A model generated the notes under the pieces. That model was given only the letters and a program-made list of their open reading frames with translations, was not told where the DNA came from and did not search any database. The translations under genes and the position numbers were made by a program. This document shows positions 38,705 through 50,899 of a stretch of 64,000 nt of DNA, piece after piece. The stretch is from the NCBI GenBank assembly GCA_020809705.1, contig CP085828.1, positions 5,952,001 through 6,016,000 of the forward strand. The letters are read 5' to 3'. Origin of the DNA: Calonectria ilicicola. Taxonomy: Eukaryota > Ascomycota > Sordariomycetes > Hypocreales > Nectriaceae. How positions within the stretch are numbered: position 1 is the first letter of the stretch; each line of letters begins with the position of its first letter.

Positions 38705-41263
38705 ATGGCGACGACGTCGATTGTTCTTCCTCCCCCGATACAACGCTCCGATTCCGATGTCTCCCCAAAAACCACTGTGCCCCCAAACGCTTCCAAAAAC
38801 GAATACTTTTCCTCTGATGCGATCACGGTCGATGGCTCCGCTACCAGTGTAAGGGCGAGTGGGAGCGAAGGCGATGGGTCGTCTGCGCGCAAGTCTAGCA
38901 TCTCTTTCGCCGCCGACCTGCCGACGGCGCGCAGCTCGAGCCTCGAAAGCACCGAAGCAGCTGCTGTCATGATTAGTGACGCTGCTGTTCGACTGGACCG
39001 TAAGGCCTCCATCAGCTCCGTCACCTTTCGACGACCACGTAATCCTTCGTTACCCCAAGGTAACCCCCAGCAGTTGAGTGGCTCCCGCATTCGGGCCAGC
39101 TCGCCACCGCACCTCAGGTAAGCCCAACTGCAGTTCCTTGCATCCCGTCCCTTCGTTCACTTGCATTCTGTTTCTGTTCCTGCACATCTGTTGCCATTGG
39201 CGTTGGCGTCCCTGTTTCAGAACCCCACCACCTTAATCCCCGTGATCTGGTGCCCAAGACCTTGTTTGTGATGGGATTCCCATTCGGGCCAGACAATATC
39301 ACCCGGCATATACCTGCATGGCTGTCTTCGACACGCGAGCAAGAAACCGGCTCAGGATGGATGTTGTTCGGCCCCAAGTGCGACCGTGGAATGGCCGTCT
39401 CGGATCTCAAGTGCCGAAATCTGGATAATTTTGCGCCCCCCAACGGACAGCCATTCCATCTGCAGCCTGAATCACCGTCTCGGCCAGTCGTGCACCGCTT
39501 GCGTCAGGAGTCTCGGGAGAACCGGCAATGCGAGATACACAATGTTTCGCATTGCATTTCGCTTGGCATATCAGTGTGTTGTCTCGCGGAAAGATCTTCG
39601 ATATTCGGGACGAGGCGGCCACCTATGCATACCATGAGTTTTCGCCTTGCCTATGAGTTTCGGAGGCCATTCATGGTAGACTCTCCCGCTGAGTCACGAG
39701 TGTACATCGATACTTCGACCCGGCAGTGGCAGTGACGAGATGGGTCGGCGAACTTCCTGACAAGCCCTTATCCGAATCCTTGTTAGGTGGGACCTCGACC
39801 ACGGACCTTTGACAGTTTGTTTGTCCTAGCCTTTCGGTCCCACCAAATATGCCACCGTTACCCCGCCGTTCTCGAATCTTGGGCCGTGGGGATGGCCTAA
39901 AAGGCTCGTCGTCAGCTAGTCGTTTTACCTGGGGGTCAGGTCATCCATCACAGCCACTTGCGACCGTGCTTCTGGGCTTCTTTAGCCGCAAATTCCCGCA
40001 GAACACTTGCCTTCTTTCTTCAACATCCTCCTATCCCCTTCCACCCTTACCCATCTGCTTTGCTGCTTTTCTCTTCTCTGCTGTTTCCCTCGCAACTTAA
40101 CTCTCTTCGTTTTGCGCCCACGCACCGTGGCATCCTCTCTCGCAATGGCAACGGCGACGCTAACCGTGACCCCGCCCGTTGAAAACAGGTTCCAACGGCA
40201 TATTGCCTTTGACAACGTGCCTGCGGGCGAACCGACCAAGAACAACACAATCTCGCTGACTCTCAATGTCCGACACAAGGGCTATCAGCCACGCCGAAGG
40301 TCGCGCACCTTTATGGTTGGCGTTGACGAACACTCCTACTCCGACTACGCCTTGCAGTGGCTCCTTGACGAATTGGTAGACGACGGTGACGAAATCGTCT
40401 GTGTGCGCGTCATTGAAAAAGAAATTCGCATGTCAGACAAGGCGTATCAGGATGATGCTGAACAAATCATGAAGAGAATACTGGAACGCAACGGCTCCAA
40501 TCGTGCCGTTAGCATTGTTCTGGAATACGCCGTCGGCAAACTCCACGGCACGTTTCAGAAGTTGGTGCGTATTCTGGGATGCACCTTGGTCAATTGAACA
40601 AAAGCCCACTAACCAATGCCACAGATTCAAATGTACCAGCCCGCAATGCTTATTGTCGGCACTAGGGGACGCTCCCTTGGTGGCCTTCAGGGTCTGGTCA
40701 ACACTCGCAACTCATTTTCCAAGTACTGCCTGCAATATTCACCTGTGCCAGTAGTTGTTGTTCGGCCAACTGAGAAGAGACTGAAGAAGAAGTCAAAGCG
40801 TGCCAACGACTCCACTAGGCAGACCTATGTCGGCATGCTGGCTGCTACTAACGGCAAGCATGAGGCTGACAGCGAGACGAGCAGCACGTACGAGCTTGAG
40901 ATTCAAAACTCGCCTGATGAGGAGGCGCATCAAGTTGCCCGTGTATTGGGTCTTCCCGCCTCATTTGATCCGACCATTAAGCCCATTAACACCAGTCTGT
41001 TGCCTCAGACCCGCCCCTCCGGCCCTGCGAGTGTCAGTGAGGAGCCTGCCAAGGATGCAGCTGCGGCAGAAAGCGATGATGATGACGACGACGACTCTGC
41101 CGAGTTTGAGGTGATGACTGGCCAGGAGGCTCTGGACAAGCAAAAGCTGGAACAATTGCACAAGATGGAAGTTGGTGAAGCGGCCGCTTTTAAGATGAAG
41201 GTCGAGGACGAAGATGAGGATGACGACGACGAAACCTCAACCGAGCAGAAGTCCACATCATAG
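38705..41263 (+). CDS. Universal stress protein domain protein
   Basis: Three exons, 38705-39117, 40189-40564 and 40625-41263, give 475 residues. Exon 1 (137 codons) is a Ser/Pro/Ala-rich N-terminus (start MATTSIVLPPPIQRSD) ending SGSRIRASSPPHLR. Exons 2 and 3 carry the Usp (alpha/beta Rossmann-like) domain: FMVGVDEHSYSDYALQWLLD, then MLIVGTRGRSLGG with the GxRG-type nucleotide-binding loop, then PVVVVRP. The C-terminus is highly acidic (DDDDDDDS, EDEDEDDDDE). Such proteins respond to stress; the biochemical role in fungi is poorly known. The first intron is 1,071 bp, far longer than any other here. A second in-frame start exists at 40145, just upstream of the exon 2 acceptor (see separate entry). 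The Usp call is firm; the exon 1 join rests on a good GT donor, phase, and resemblance to related proteins. Confidence 0.85.
40145..41263 (+). CDS. Alternative short start of the Usp gene
   Basis: From the ATG at 40145 (MATATLTVTPPVENRFQRH) the reading frame runs directly through the exon 2 acceptor into the Usp domain, giving exons 40145-40564 and 40625-41263 and 352 residues. The ~130 bp before this ATG are pyrimidine-rich, like fungal leaders, and end CTCTCGCAATGGC. It would result from a promoter inside the long first intron. The frame matches the long form exactly. It could instead be a chance in-frame extension. Confidence 0.5.
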
Positions 41264-43834
41264 AAGATGGAGGCTGACCAAGACAACGAATTCACCACAC
41301 ACACAATCAGATGTAGGCTACTCGGCCCCGGTGATGAACAGAGATCTCAGGGCCGAGAACCGCCGTTACCAGATGACAATCACGACGATGTTTTTTTCAA
41401 ATGTTTGGATGGCGGCGGGGAGTCTATAACGACACGTGCGGTCAAACCAGGGCCAGCACGTCGATTTGACGCTCACCACTCAATGAATGATTCAATACAG
41501 GGAAGCAATGAGAGGCCCACATTGGATAAATGCAACTCTTGGCGCGAGATGTCTTGCTTTGACGGCGAAGCTCATGACGAAAATCGAGCAGAGCAGATGG
41601 GTGCCCAATATGATTTGAAACAAACGAGACCAGCATTTGGATCACCGAGGCCAATCAATGGAGGTCAATTTGATGCCGAACCGAACGATGGCTAGAGACT
41701 GTCAAGACCGAGACATATGACGTCTTGTGTGTGGCAACGGCCTAATCATGCGACGCTATCCCAAGGCGACATGGCTTCCTCCGCGCAGGATGATGATGAG
41801 GATTCCTTGGAGATGTGCTGTGAAGAAACCAGAAGAGCCAACCGACAACTGTACTCTTTTCTACGAAGGGATATACGGCAACGGGTGGAAAAGGTCAATG
41901 CAGCGCATCGACAGGATGAGCTTGTTTCAGAAGGTATTCTTGCGATGGATTTTGCCTCAGCGATTGGAGATGGACATGGCAAAGCGGGAGAGGAGGAAGA
42001 CAAGAAGCGGTATGATGGAAGTGAAGAATGGGAGGCTGAACTGACAGGCGACACCGACTCGGGAGTTGTCGAGGCTGCGCCAAAGCCGTAGGCATGGCTG
42101 ATGGAGTGCTGTTGTTGCGCGGGCGCGTGAAGGAAGGACTGAAACATGTTCCGGGAGAAGGAGTCGTCGCACAGTTGGTTTGGGACTTTGTCATGCACAT
42201 TACGGTAACAGTTAGTTGTCTGTAGCGATTGATTGGCATTGATTGACTCAGACCTGGGTTGCTGGCAGCGCATGATTTGCTACGTGAATAGGAGTGGGTT
42301 TCGTGTTAATTGTCAGATGACCTGCTGTGCGACGACTATCATGAGGTTCTGTTTGGGCGGCGGCCACGGGCTGCCGAGAGTGAGACTACAATACAACCTT
42401 TGAGAGATTGTACCCTATCTACTTGTTCCTGCCATTTCCCAGCTGCTTGGTGAAAAAAGTGAGTAAATAAATTAGATGTAAAATTTTACTTCTGGGTGTC
42501 ACATTGATATTTTGAGTAGTCAAGTTCTGGGGTGTCCAAGGTGAAGAAGATGTTACTGGGAGTCAATCTTTCAGGGGGTGTACTGTAGAAGGAGGCCAGA
42601 AGGATGGAAAGCAGGCAGTCTGAGTCTGAAGGAACAAGGAGCTGGCTTGTGCGCCTCAGTTCCATGCTTCCACGTTTTGTGGTCGCGGGGGCTAGTGCAT
42701 GACGGCACTGTAGCTTGATGTGCAGCATAGTGCTGCAGCGCCCCCCCGCGCTCGGTCGTTGTCGCTGACATCACTGACAGGAGGAGGGTTTACATGGGGA
42801 TGAGCATGGGCATGGGCATGGTCAAGCGCAAGTGCCGTTGAAACAAGGGAAAACAGAGTTTCGGGCGGCTCGGGGCTTGTGCCAATGATGAAGCTTGGTG
42901 ACGGGCGTGGGCAGAGACGGAGATGATAGGTGCTGATTGACTGACAATCGGGCAGTTTATTCATGATGATGAGAATGCCCTTGTTTTTTTTTAGTGTTCA
43001 TCTCGTCTTGCGTGTGGCGCGCCCCGTGTCAAGTATGCTTGGCGTGCTGGAATTTGTGGCAGTCTCTGTAGCAGGCCTGAGGCAGCGCGGGGGGGAGGGA
43101 GGGAGGCAGCCACATGGGGTCATTTCGGCACTGGCACTTGTACTGGGAGAGCAACCTGACCTGACGATAAGAAGAAAGACGCGAAGACGCGAAAGAGAGG
43201 AGGCCGTACGGGGAAAGTGCTCCACGGATGCGCAATCCACCACGTCAGCCTCGAAGTCCGGCAGTCGTCGCTGATCCCTTATCACGCCGTGGCCGCAGCA
43301 GCAGGGTACAGGCAATTGGGCAATAAACACACCTCTGCACTATCCATTGCATCCATCTGTCCATCCATCTATCGCCCTGGAACAGAGATCGGGGCTGTCG
43401 AGCACTGGTCCAGCACTAAGGAAGCACCCAGCGCCCAGCACCAGGCACCAAGCACCAAACTTACCGGGTCCTAAAATTGGCTCTGTTGTGTGACAGCGCC
43501 GCTGCCCTCGATTGGTGACGTCGATCCGGCCTCCACCACCATCAACCGCATCCCTCCTGCGACACTGCTCCCTGTCTGCCGCCTCGCTTGACGAGACCCC
43601 CCATGAAGACGAGCACCATCTTCGCCCACGATCAGCGGCCGGTTCAGTAAACGAACGACTACGGCGCACCCACTCCCGCGACCGAGAAAAACAGCTCGCC
43701 CGATCGATTTCGTCTCTCCGCGCTGCGTCGCAAACCGCACGGGCGGTCAAAGCCCGTCGTCCACTGACAAACCCGCCTGCGACGACGCAGCCTCACTCCT
43801 CCTACACGGCATTGCCAACATCTCTTCGCTCACA
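41264..43834. other. Intergenic, Usp 3' flank to GPHR 5' flank
   Basis: The Usp reading frame stays open for 143 codons after its stop and, after another stop at 41693-41695, for 131 more codons (to 42091). I take this as a long 3' UTR rather than a gene, but see findings. From 42.4 to 43.8 kb no gene is seen. The last 300 bp are GC-rich and should hold the promoter and leader of the GPHR-like gene. Confidence 0.4.
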
Positions 43835-45484
43835 ATGTGGCCGTTTTCCCACTGTGGCGAAGACGCCTGCGAGCCCGTCAACCCGAATAAAATCACCGTC
43901 GCCGTCGTGCTCGCCCTCATTCCTTTCGTCTCCGTCTTCATCACCGTAACGGCCCTCGTCGTTCGTCATGTCTTCCCCCGCCTGAATCGCGCCGCCGAGA
44001 CCCGCGATGGTGAAGATCATGTCTTACCTTCCCATGCGCCTCCCGCCTTGCGTGCAGCCCATGCCGAGCATGGCGCCAAGAGTTGGCAGCGCCGCGGGGC
44101 TTCCTGGACATTTGGCGTCACCGTTGGTTTAGCCGCGACCTTGGGGTCCTTGATCATGGACGAGATTCTCGAAGTGGTGAATCCGGTAGCAAGGAAGCTA
44201 GCGCTCAGATTTACAGTGCCTTCACTCTTATTTATGCTCGTTGTACTGGTGCCTTGGCTAGAGTGCCGTTCCATCGTTACAAGCGCGGGCTGGAGCTTCC
44301 AGCGCACATCCAAAGGCAGGCTTCCAAGAGTCACATGGGGTTTGCATGCTGCACTATTTGCGGTGTGGTTATTCTCCTTCTGGTCTGTCGGCCGAGTGGT
44401 CCCCAAGAACGCACTAAAGGCGAGCAAGACGACGTCTGGAGACGTGAGCCTCACCGAGGCACTTACGCGGGGCTGCTTGGAGCGAATTGGTGTTGTGGGC
44501 ATCTCACTTATGGCTCTTCTATCAGGTTTTGCCGCTGTGTCAGCCCCTTGGCACACCTTTGTCGATGTCTCGACGAGGCGCAAGCGTCCCGTCACTGAAG
44601 GAGACGTAAACCGCAAGCAAGCTGGTCTGGATGCTACAAACGAGATGCTTACCACCAAACGGCATCGATTGCAGTACTTGGAACGCAAGATCGCAGAGAG
44701 ACAGGGCGGACAGTCGGCACAGGGCAGTGGCCTTGTAGGCAAGATGCTAGGCTCTCTTCGAGGTGGTTCTGGGGAGGAGGTCGAGATCAGGTCGCTTCGC
44801 ATGGAAATCGCCGGCCTCGAGACCATGGAGGCAAATCTCTCGTCGGGCCTCTCCCTGCTCAAGAACCACCGTGCTGCAACTGCCCGTGCTGCCACTCCTG
44901 TTGGGCGCATTCTTCTCTTTCCCTCATACGCCTTCAGCTTTTACTGCATCTACCGTATCGTAGCGACGGCCCTTACAACCATGCGACGAGCATCATCACC
45001 CTCGACGAGTTTTGCAAGCAGCGACCCCATTAACCGCTTCCTTTCTCTCCTCGTGCGGCACTGGGACCCTAAGCTAGATCAACTGGCGTGGGCACGATTC
45101 ATCAGTTTCGCATTGAGCGGCGTTATTCTCGTTGCCAGTGCCAACAGTGTCGTGCAGACGTTTCACCTTTTTGCCAAGTGGACACCCGGTCTCCTTCGCC
45201 AGGCGCAGGCGAACCTGGCGTTGGTTGTTGGCCAGATTGCGGCGACATATGTCATTTCCTCGTCACTGCTCCTCCGCAGCCAGCTTCCCACCGCATTAGG
45301 CTCAGCAGTGGGAGGCGTGTTACGAGGTGCGCTGAGCCCCGGGTTTGTGGACGGCTGGTTTGAGGGCTGGTTCTTGTTCGGCAGCTTCTTAACGGCCCTA
45401 GGTATCTGGGTCGGCAGAAAGCTGAGCGGCGATGAGGACTGGGATGAGTTTGGTATGGAAGAAATGGGAGCCAAGAGGTCATAG
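43835..45484 (+). CDS. Golgi pH regulator / GTG-type membrane protein
   Basis: Single exon, 549 residues, with about eight to nine membrane segments: VAVVLALIPFVSVFITVTAL near residue 20, LFMLVVLVPWLE, LHAALFAVWLFSFW, GISLMALLSGFAAVSAPW (near 220-237), then FPSYAFSFYCIYRI and the C-terminal helices. The segment LLSGFAAVSAPW and the coiled-coil-like loop after it (RKQAGLDATNEMLTTKRHRLQYLERKIAE) match the GPHR_N region; the second half matches the ABA_GPCR domain. Animal GPHR is an anion channel acidifying the Golgi; plant GTGs were proposed as abscisic-acid receptors. In fungi a Golgi/ER location is likely, by family. The start ATG (CACAATGTGGCC) is the first in frame. Family assignment is strong; activity is inferred. 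Confidence 0.92.
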   Translation: MWPFSHCGEDACEPVNPNKITVAVVLALIPFVSVFITVTALVVRHVFPRLNRAAETRDGEDHVLPSHAPPALRAAHAEHGAKSWQRRGASWTFGVTVGLAATLGSLIMDEILEVVNPVARKLALRFTVPSLLFMLVVLVPWLECRSIVTSAGWSFQRTSKGRLPRVTWGLHAALFAVWLFSFWSVGRVVPKNALKASKTTSGDVSLTEALTRGCLERIGVVGISLMALLSGFAAVSAPWHTFVDVSTRRKRPVTEGDVNRKQAGLDATNEMLTTKRHRLQYLERKIAERQGGQSAQGSGLVGKMLGSLRGGSGEEVEIRSLRMEIAGLETMEANLSSGLSLLKNHRAATARAATPVGRILLFPSYAFSFYCIYRIVATALTTMRRASSPSTSFASSDPINRFLSLLVRHWDPKLDQLAWARFISFALSGVILVASANSVVQTFHLFAKWTPGLLRQAQANLALVVGQIAATYVISSSLLLRSQLPTALGSAVGGVLRGALSPGFVDGWFEGWFLFGSFLTALGIWVGRKLSGDEDWDEFGMEEMGAKRS

Positions 45485-46327
45485 TGTTTGGCATTTTTGC
45501 ACGAAGCGAGGAGTTGTGTATGAATATTTGGCAAAACCTATAGGCATCGGCGTTTGGTGAGACAAACAAGAGGGCACAGCGCATTTGGGAACTCACGCTT
45601 GGATTCTGCGTGAGACATACTATACGTATATATATATATGGGACTGAATATAAATTAATTGAAATAAATCAAGACTCTTGTGAGGGACAACCAGGCGGGA
45701 GTCGAAGTAAATGTTGCAAATATTCAAAGAGAGCCAAAATATACCGGGGAGGTTATGAGATTGTCTCATATCTTTTTGGAAATGGTTGGTTACCAAATGA
45801 CAGGTTAGATTTATTGTTGAGACACCAATTCTTGTTGGTTTCCGGGATGCCTGGTGGTGGTGCACTTGACTCATGCAGACAAAGTAAGGTTGTGATTCAC
45901 CACCCTAAGGCAGCAGTATAAGAAATAAGCCTGACCGTCAACTCGCATGGCCCTTCAAGGCATTAATTATGTTGCCTGGCCAAGATGGAGTCTGTATCCG
46001 CAGCAATTCAAAAAAAAAAAAAATTCCAGAGGTCAACTCGGCCTATAAAACGGCTGCGTGGTAAGTGAGCCAGAGGGTTGCGGTTGACGCGGATTATCAA
46101 CGCCCTGTTACCTCATTGGGCACTTGTACATTCGCCAACTCAGAACCCTCTGCTTGAACAACGAAGCATACATCCTTTTACATACGTGAATACACACACG
46201 TATATATATATTTATACCTACATACACACGCGCACACGCACATTCACATATTCCTTGTTACACACAGTCACACTACGGGACCTTCGTTTCCTCGCATATA
46301 AAAGAAAAAGAAAACAACAGAGAAACA
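45485..46327. other. Intergenic, GPHR 3' flank and Nudix promoter
   Basis: AT-rich, with TA/CA dinucleotide-rich DNA near 46186-46250 and an A run at 46010-46023. No gene. The final stretch is the leader of the Nudix gene, ending ACAGAGAAACAATG. Confidence 0.5.
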
Positions 46328-46984
46328 ATGACGCAAGAACAACAACCCCCCTCAGATTACACCATCGGCGCCGCATTTAGCGGCTATCTCCTGGGCCCGG
46401 CCGCCTTCCTGGCCGCCAACCCTGACATCAACGCCATCATGGCTGGCGCCCTCGTCACCGACGCATCGGGTCGCATCCTCCTGCTCCGCCGCGCGCCCAC
46501 CGACTCGTGGCCGCTCAAGTGGGAGGTGCCCGGCGGCTGCGTCGACCCCACCGACGCCCACCTCGTCGCCGCGGGCGTCCGCGAGCTGTGGGAAGAAGCC
46601 GGCCTGCGCGCCACCCACGCCCGCGTGCCCGTGGGCCTGCTGCTGGACAACGACGATGATGGCACTGGGCAGAAGCCGGGGCGGCTCGAGCTGCCCGTCA
46701 AGGGCGAGGCCGAGGGTGAGGTGATCATGGACATGAAGGGCGACGTGGTGCTGTTCCGCGAGACGGGCGCCACCTGGGGCAAGCTGACGGCCTGGTTCGA
46801 CGTCGAGACGTGCGAGGGCGTCCAAGTCCGCGACGACGAGCACGCCGAGTGGGCCTGGGTCACGGAGCCCGAGGCCCGCGAGCGGAGGTTCGCCGACGGC
46901 CGGGACCTCGACTTTGTGAGCGAAGGCGTGCGGAGGACTGTGCTGGAAGGGTTCCGGCTCTGGAAGCAGGAGTATCAAAAATGA
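46328..46984 (+). CDS. Nudix hydrolase
   Basis: Single exon, 218 residues. The Nudix domain starts near residue 38 (IMAGALVTDASGRILLLRRAP). The Nudix box lies at about residues 68-92 (GGCVDPTDAHLVAAGVRELWEEAGL): the REL-WEEAGL metal-binding helix is intact, while the first acidic position is Asp and the spacer to RE is one residue longer than in the classic box. Such a variant is known among fungal Nudix proteins. These enzymes cleave nucleoside diphosphates linked to another group, such as oxidised nucleotides, NADH or ADP-ribose; the substrate cannot be told. Very high GC at third positions and a compact, intron-free structure distinguish it from its neighbours. No targeting signal is obvious. 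Confidence 0.92.
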   Translation: MTQEQQPPSDYTIGAAFSGYLLGPAAFLAANPDINAIMAGALVTDASGRILLLRRAPTDSWPLKWEVPGGCVDPTDAHLVAAGVRELWEEAGLRATHARVPVGLLLDNDDDGTGQKPGRLELPVKGEAEGEVIMDMKGDVVLFRETGATWGKLTAWFDVETCEGVQVRDDEHAEWAWVTEPEARERRFADGRDLDFVSEGVRRTVLEGFRLWKQEYQK

Positions 46985-48194
46985 GGAAGCAAATCGATGA
47001 ATCGATCAACCAACGGGATGAAAAACTGGATGAAACCTGCAACAAATTAAACGAGCCAACCCGGGACACTAGAAAGTATAGAAACTAGAACAGAGATTCA
47101 AAAAATAACAAGACAATCAAGTCAGTCTATAAAAGCACTCATTGCACGCATCTTCTCATTCATCATCTATCAAGCCATGCCTCAAACGTATCCAAACTCT
47201 ACCCTCATACCCAGATACTGATGTCCATCTGTCTATGCAATCTCTTTTTTTTTTCCTTCTTTTTCTTTCTTTCTTTCTCATAACCAGCCCAATAAAAAAA
47301 AAGAAAAAGAAAAGAAAAAAAAGCCATTCCTCCTCTTTCTTTCACCGCAGACACCAGAATCCAAACCAAGTAAGAGAGAATAAGCGCAGTACATTTCATT
47401 GATCCGTAAATCACCTAGCATACAGAACCGCCCACACCCTGTTTCGCTCCACAAAGAAAATAGAAACCGAGTTGGGATGATCTCACGTGTCTGCTAAGCT
47501 GGGCCTGATCGTCATAAATGAGAAAAAAAAAGAAAACCATTTCAAGAAAGAGGAGAATAATAAAAAAAAAAGATCCTCAGTCCCTCCTTTTCTTCCCCCA
47601 TTTCGTTAACATGAAAAGAAACTTCGTTTTTAAAGAGAGAGAGCCGTGATCATTCAAATGCATGCCACGTTTCCGTCCATCCACATCAATCCATCCATTC
47701 ATCCATTCGCCGCCATTCTTTTAAACTTTTCTGTCTCGAAACGCCTAGGGCTCATGCTCAAATAGCGTCCACCAGATTACCCTCTGCTTCCATCCCCATG
47801 CAAGAAAAAGGAGTGAAAGGCAGAAGCTTGCCGAGTCTAACTTGGGTGGCGGGTCAGACGAGGAAAACAAAAGACGCCTGCAACTGCAGACAGGAGAACC
47901 GACTGCCCCCCCTGAATCCTCGAGTTCAAGCATGTCGAGGGGGAGTCGGCAGAGAACCAGAATGCGGCACGCCAGAGCAAGGGACCCACAACTTTGAGGG
48001 CCCCCATGCTCAGTCACGCCTCATGCTGGGGGTACAAGGGAGATGGGTCATGTTCGCGATCAGGGGTACCAAAGTCCAAGAGGCAACCGCGTTGTCCAAA
48101 GAGAGAGAGGGGGGAGAGTCCGCACGAGGGTACATCTTGCGACGGCAATGTCTAGTCGTGACACCGGAAGGAAACGGGGCTGTATGTACACATT
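46985..48194. other. Convergent 3' flanks of Nudix and eIF4B genes
   Basis: 1.2 kb with many A and T runs (47240-47320, 47521-47575) and no supported gene. It should contain both 3' UTRs and polyadenylation sites. Confidence 0.5.
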
Positions 48195-50182
48195 TTAGGC
48201 CCGTCCCTGACGACCCTTCTTAGGCACCGTCGTCCAGCCATCATCTTCGGTAGCGGGGGCGGCCTCACCATCGGCTTCGGCAGACTGCTGAGCAGGGGAT
48301 CCGTTGGCACGCACCGGTCGGTCGTTGCGGGGACCGCGGGATGGGCCGTCGCCTCGGCCGCCACGACCACCGCGAGCTCCACCGCGGGGACCGGCAGATC
48401 GCCAGCTGCTGGCTTCGGTAGCTCGTGACTTGGGGGCCTCTCGGGGCTCACGAGAGCGGATGGGAACCTTTTGTTCACCGTTGGCATCATCGGCAGCTTC
48501 TTCATCCTTGGGCTCAGCAGCCTCCTGGCTCTCCTTGGCCGCGGCGGCCTCAGCAGCTTCGGCTTCGGCCTTGGCAGCCGCTTCCTTGGCGAGACGTTTC
48601 TCCTCCTTGGCCTTCTCATCAGCCTCACGCTTGTCTTGGATAGCCTGCTGTCGCTTCTCCTCAATCAGCTTCTCCTTGGCGGCGGTATCGATGGGACGAG
48701 CAGCACCGAATGGGCTAGCCTTGGAGTCGCCAGCAGAGTTAGGAGTGGTGGCAGCCTCGGAGACTGTTCGCTTCTGCAGGTTCAGGCGAGGTCGGCCACC
48801 CTGGACTGGAGCGGCAGATGAAAGAGCGGGAGATGGAGGGGCACTGCCATCGGGCGAGTTGGGCTTGCCGGAATCGGGGCGCATGCGGTCTCGCCACTGC
48901 ATATCCTTCTCGGCGGCAGTGGGGGCACGCTCAGGGCGCTCAGGGCGCTCGGGACGGGGAGGACGAGAGCCTTCTCCGCGGCCCTCACCCCAGGCGGGGG
49001 CTGCATCACGGCGACTTCCACGGTGAGATTCGCTTCGTTCACCAAGACCCTCGGGGGCGGGGCGGGGCGGGCGGCTGTTTTCTCGGGAACCTCCCTCCTC
49101 TTTGGGAAGGGGGGCCAAGGGGCCGCGACGCTCCCAGGTCAACTCACGAGTAGGACGATCCTCAAAGGAAGCAGGGTCACGAGGAGGACGTCGCTCGCGG
49201 TCTCCCTCTGGACGGTTGGATCGAGCATTTCCAAGGTCAGGCAGAGGGCCCTTGCGAGTCCAATCGCCAAGCTCACGAATAGAATCACCCCTGCCGCTAT
49301 CACCACCGCGGGCTGAAAAAAATTCGTCAATACATAATTCCGTTGGATGGGGATAGAGTTGACTTACGGGGATCGGCAACCTTAATGCGGACAGTTCGGC
49401 CCTGGAATGACTCTCCATCGAGGTCAAGAGCCTTCTTCAGGCCCTCGACGTTGGCAAACTCGACATAGCCGAAACCCTTGGGGCGCTGCAGCTCACGGTC
49501 CTCAATCAGACGAACGCTGGCAACATCACAGCCCTCGAAGAATTCGTTGACGGCATCGTTGGTGACATCATATGCCAGGTTACCCAAGTGGGCAGTATAG
49601 GGAGGCTTGTCGGGGATCCTGGCGGGGGACCTCTCGCGGACGGAGAATCCTAGGCAAGTCAGCGTTGGGAGGCAGCAAAGGGCGATTTTTTCGACATACC
49701 CCGATCTTGCCAGGTAGAGTTGGAACCACCGCCGAAGCGAGAAGGACGGTCGCTGGGAGGAAGGGCTTGAGTGCCTAGGGGGGGGGGATATGGTCAGTTC
49801 ACCGAGGGGTCGTTGCGAGGGGTGAAAATAGCGCCTACCGGTGACTGCGGGGAGTTAGCATGCTGCGACGATGGCAATGACGACCATATCAGCCGAAGGG
49901 AGAATAAATGACTTACCGTAAGTTTCCTCAACCTCATCGGCCCAAGAGCCACCACCAAATCCTGCGGGCAATAGTCAGCATCGTGGTCGGTTGTTGGTGT
50001 GTGCGGCAGCGACATGTGTGTGCGGCGGGGCGCTGCGGCGATGCGACACGGACGAGGGGCAACACCAACCTGAATCAGCCAGAAAGTCCCCAAGGGACAT
50101 TTTCTGCTGTTCCTTCTTTTTAGGAGCTGGATGCACCGGTTAGCAAAGCGATGACGAGGCTTGAGACAGCAGACTCACCCAT
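48195..50182 (-). CDS. eIF4B-like RNA-binding translation factor
   Basis: Stimulates the eIF4A helicase and mRNA recruitment to the 40S subunit. Seven exons on the minus strand: 50182-50179, 50126-50070, 49961-49917, 49844-49839, 49774-49700, 49649-49368 and 49312-48195. All introns are GT-AG with matching phases; total 528 residues. The first exon is only 4 nt (ATGG) and the fourth only 6 nt (TCACCG). The N-terminus reads MAPKKKEQQKMSLGDFLAD, then SWADEVEETY. One RRM spans about residues 80-156 (RNP2 AHLGNLAYD, RNP1 KGFGYVEF). The rest is Arg/Gly/Glu/Pro-rich repeat-like sequence, an alanine- and glutamate-rich helical segment (KAKEEKRLAKEAAAKAEAEA), an RGG block, and the conserved end DDGWTTVPKKGRQGRA. 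Family assignment is strong; the smallest exons rest on splice signals and phase. Confidence 0.88.
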
Positions 50183-50899
50183 GATTGCGACTTAGGCGGC
50201 CACGCGCAACGATTCCAAGACCGATGCGCGTAGGACTGCGAGGGCAAAGCCGACCCGGGGTTGGCCTGGCCTCTGGGGAATCGAGCGCGGGAGCGGGGAG
50301 AAGAGCGGGAGAGTCTGGTCGACTGAGGGCCAAGAGCCTGCTGAGGAGCAGATTGGCACAAGGACGCAATGCGGAGACGGACGAGAGAGCTGGTGGTCCC
50401 CCCGACGAGTGTTGCCGAGTCTGGGGTTTGGCGAGACGAAATTTGCTCGGCGTATGAAAAAATGATGATGAAGCGCCTGTGAGGGTTGCCTTAATTTTGC
50501 CCGGCCAGGAGTGGGAGGCGCTAGCCCTAACAGGGGCTAGCGCCACCGGCCGGTGCTGTGGTAGGTCTGCGGGAGTTCTGTGGCAGACCGGGCTGACGGG
50601 CTCCTGCTTCACAGCCTGGCCAATGTCACGGGTTTTTGGCGGCGTTTCATTCGCCCTCCACATCCCAGCTCCGTCTTTTTTTTTTTCTTTGATACCCGAT
50701 GCCGATATCGACATCCACAGTGATTGACAGCGCCACCAAAGGACATGTTGCTGTAATTGTACTGTACCAATACTTGTTTTTTTTTCTTCTTTCCTGTAAT
50801 TCTATAAGCCATCCGCATCGTTCCGGTCGCCATTAGCTGTCTTTCATCTCCCCAGCAATCACCCTCATCCTCAACAAGCACTCACAAAAAGCCACAATC
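50183..50899. promoter_or_regulatory. Divergent spacer, eIF4B and membrane-protein genes
   Basis: 717 bp between divergent start codons. The part near the eIF4B gene is GC-rich; the part near the plus-strand gene has T/A runs (50670-50690, 50775-50790) and a CT-rich leader ending CCACAATCATGG. No specific motif assigned. Confidence 0.45.
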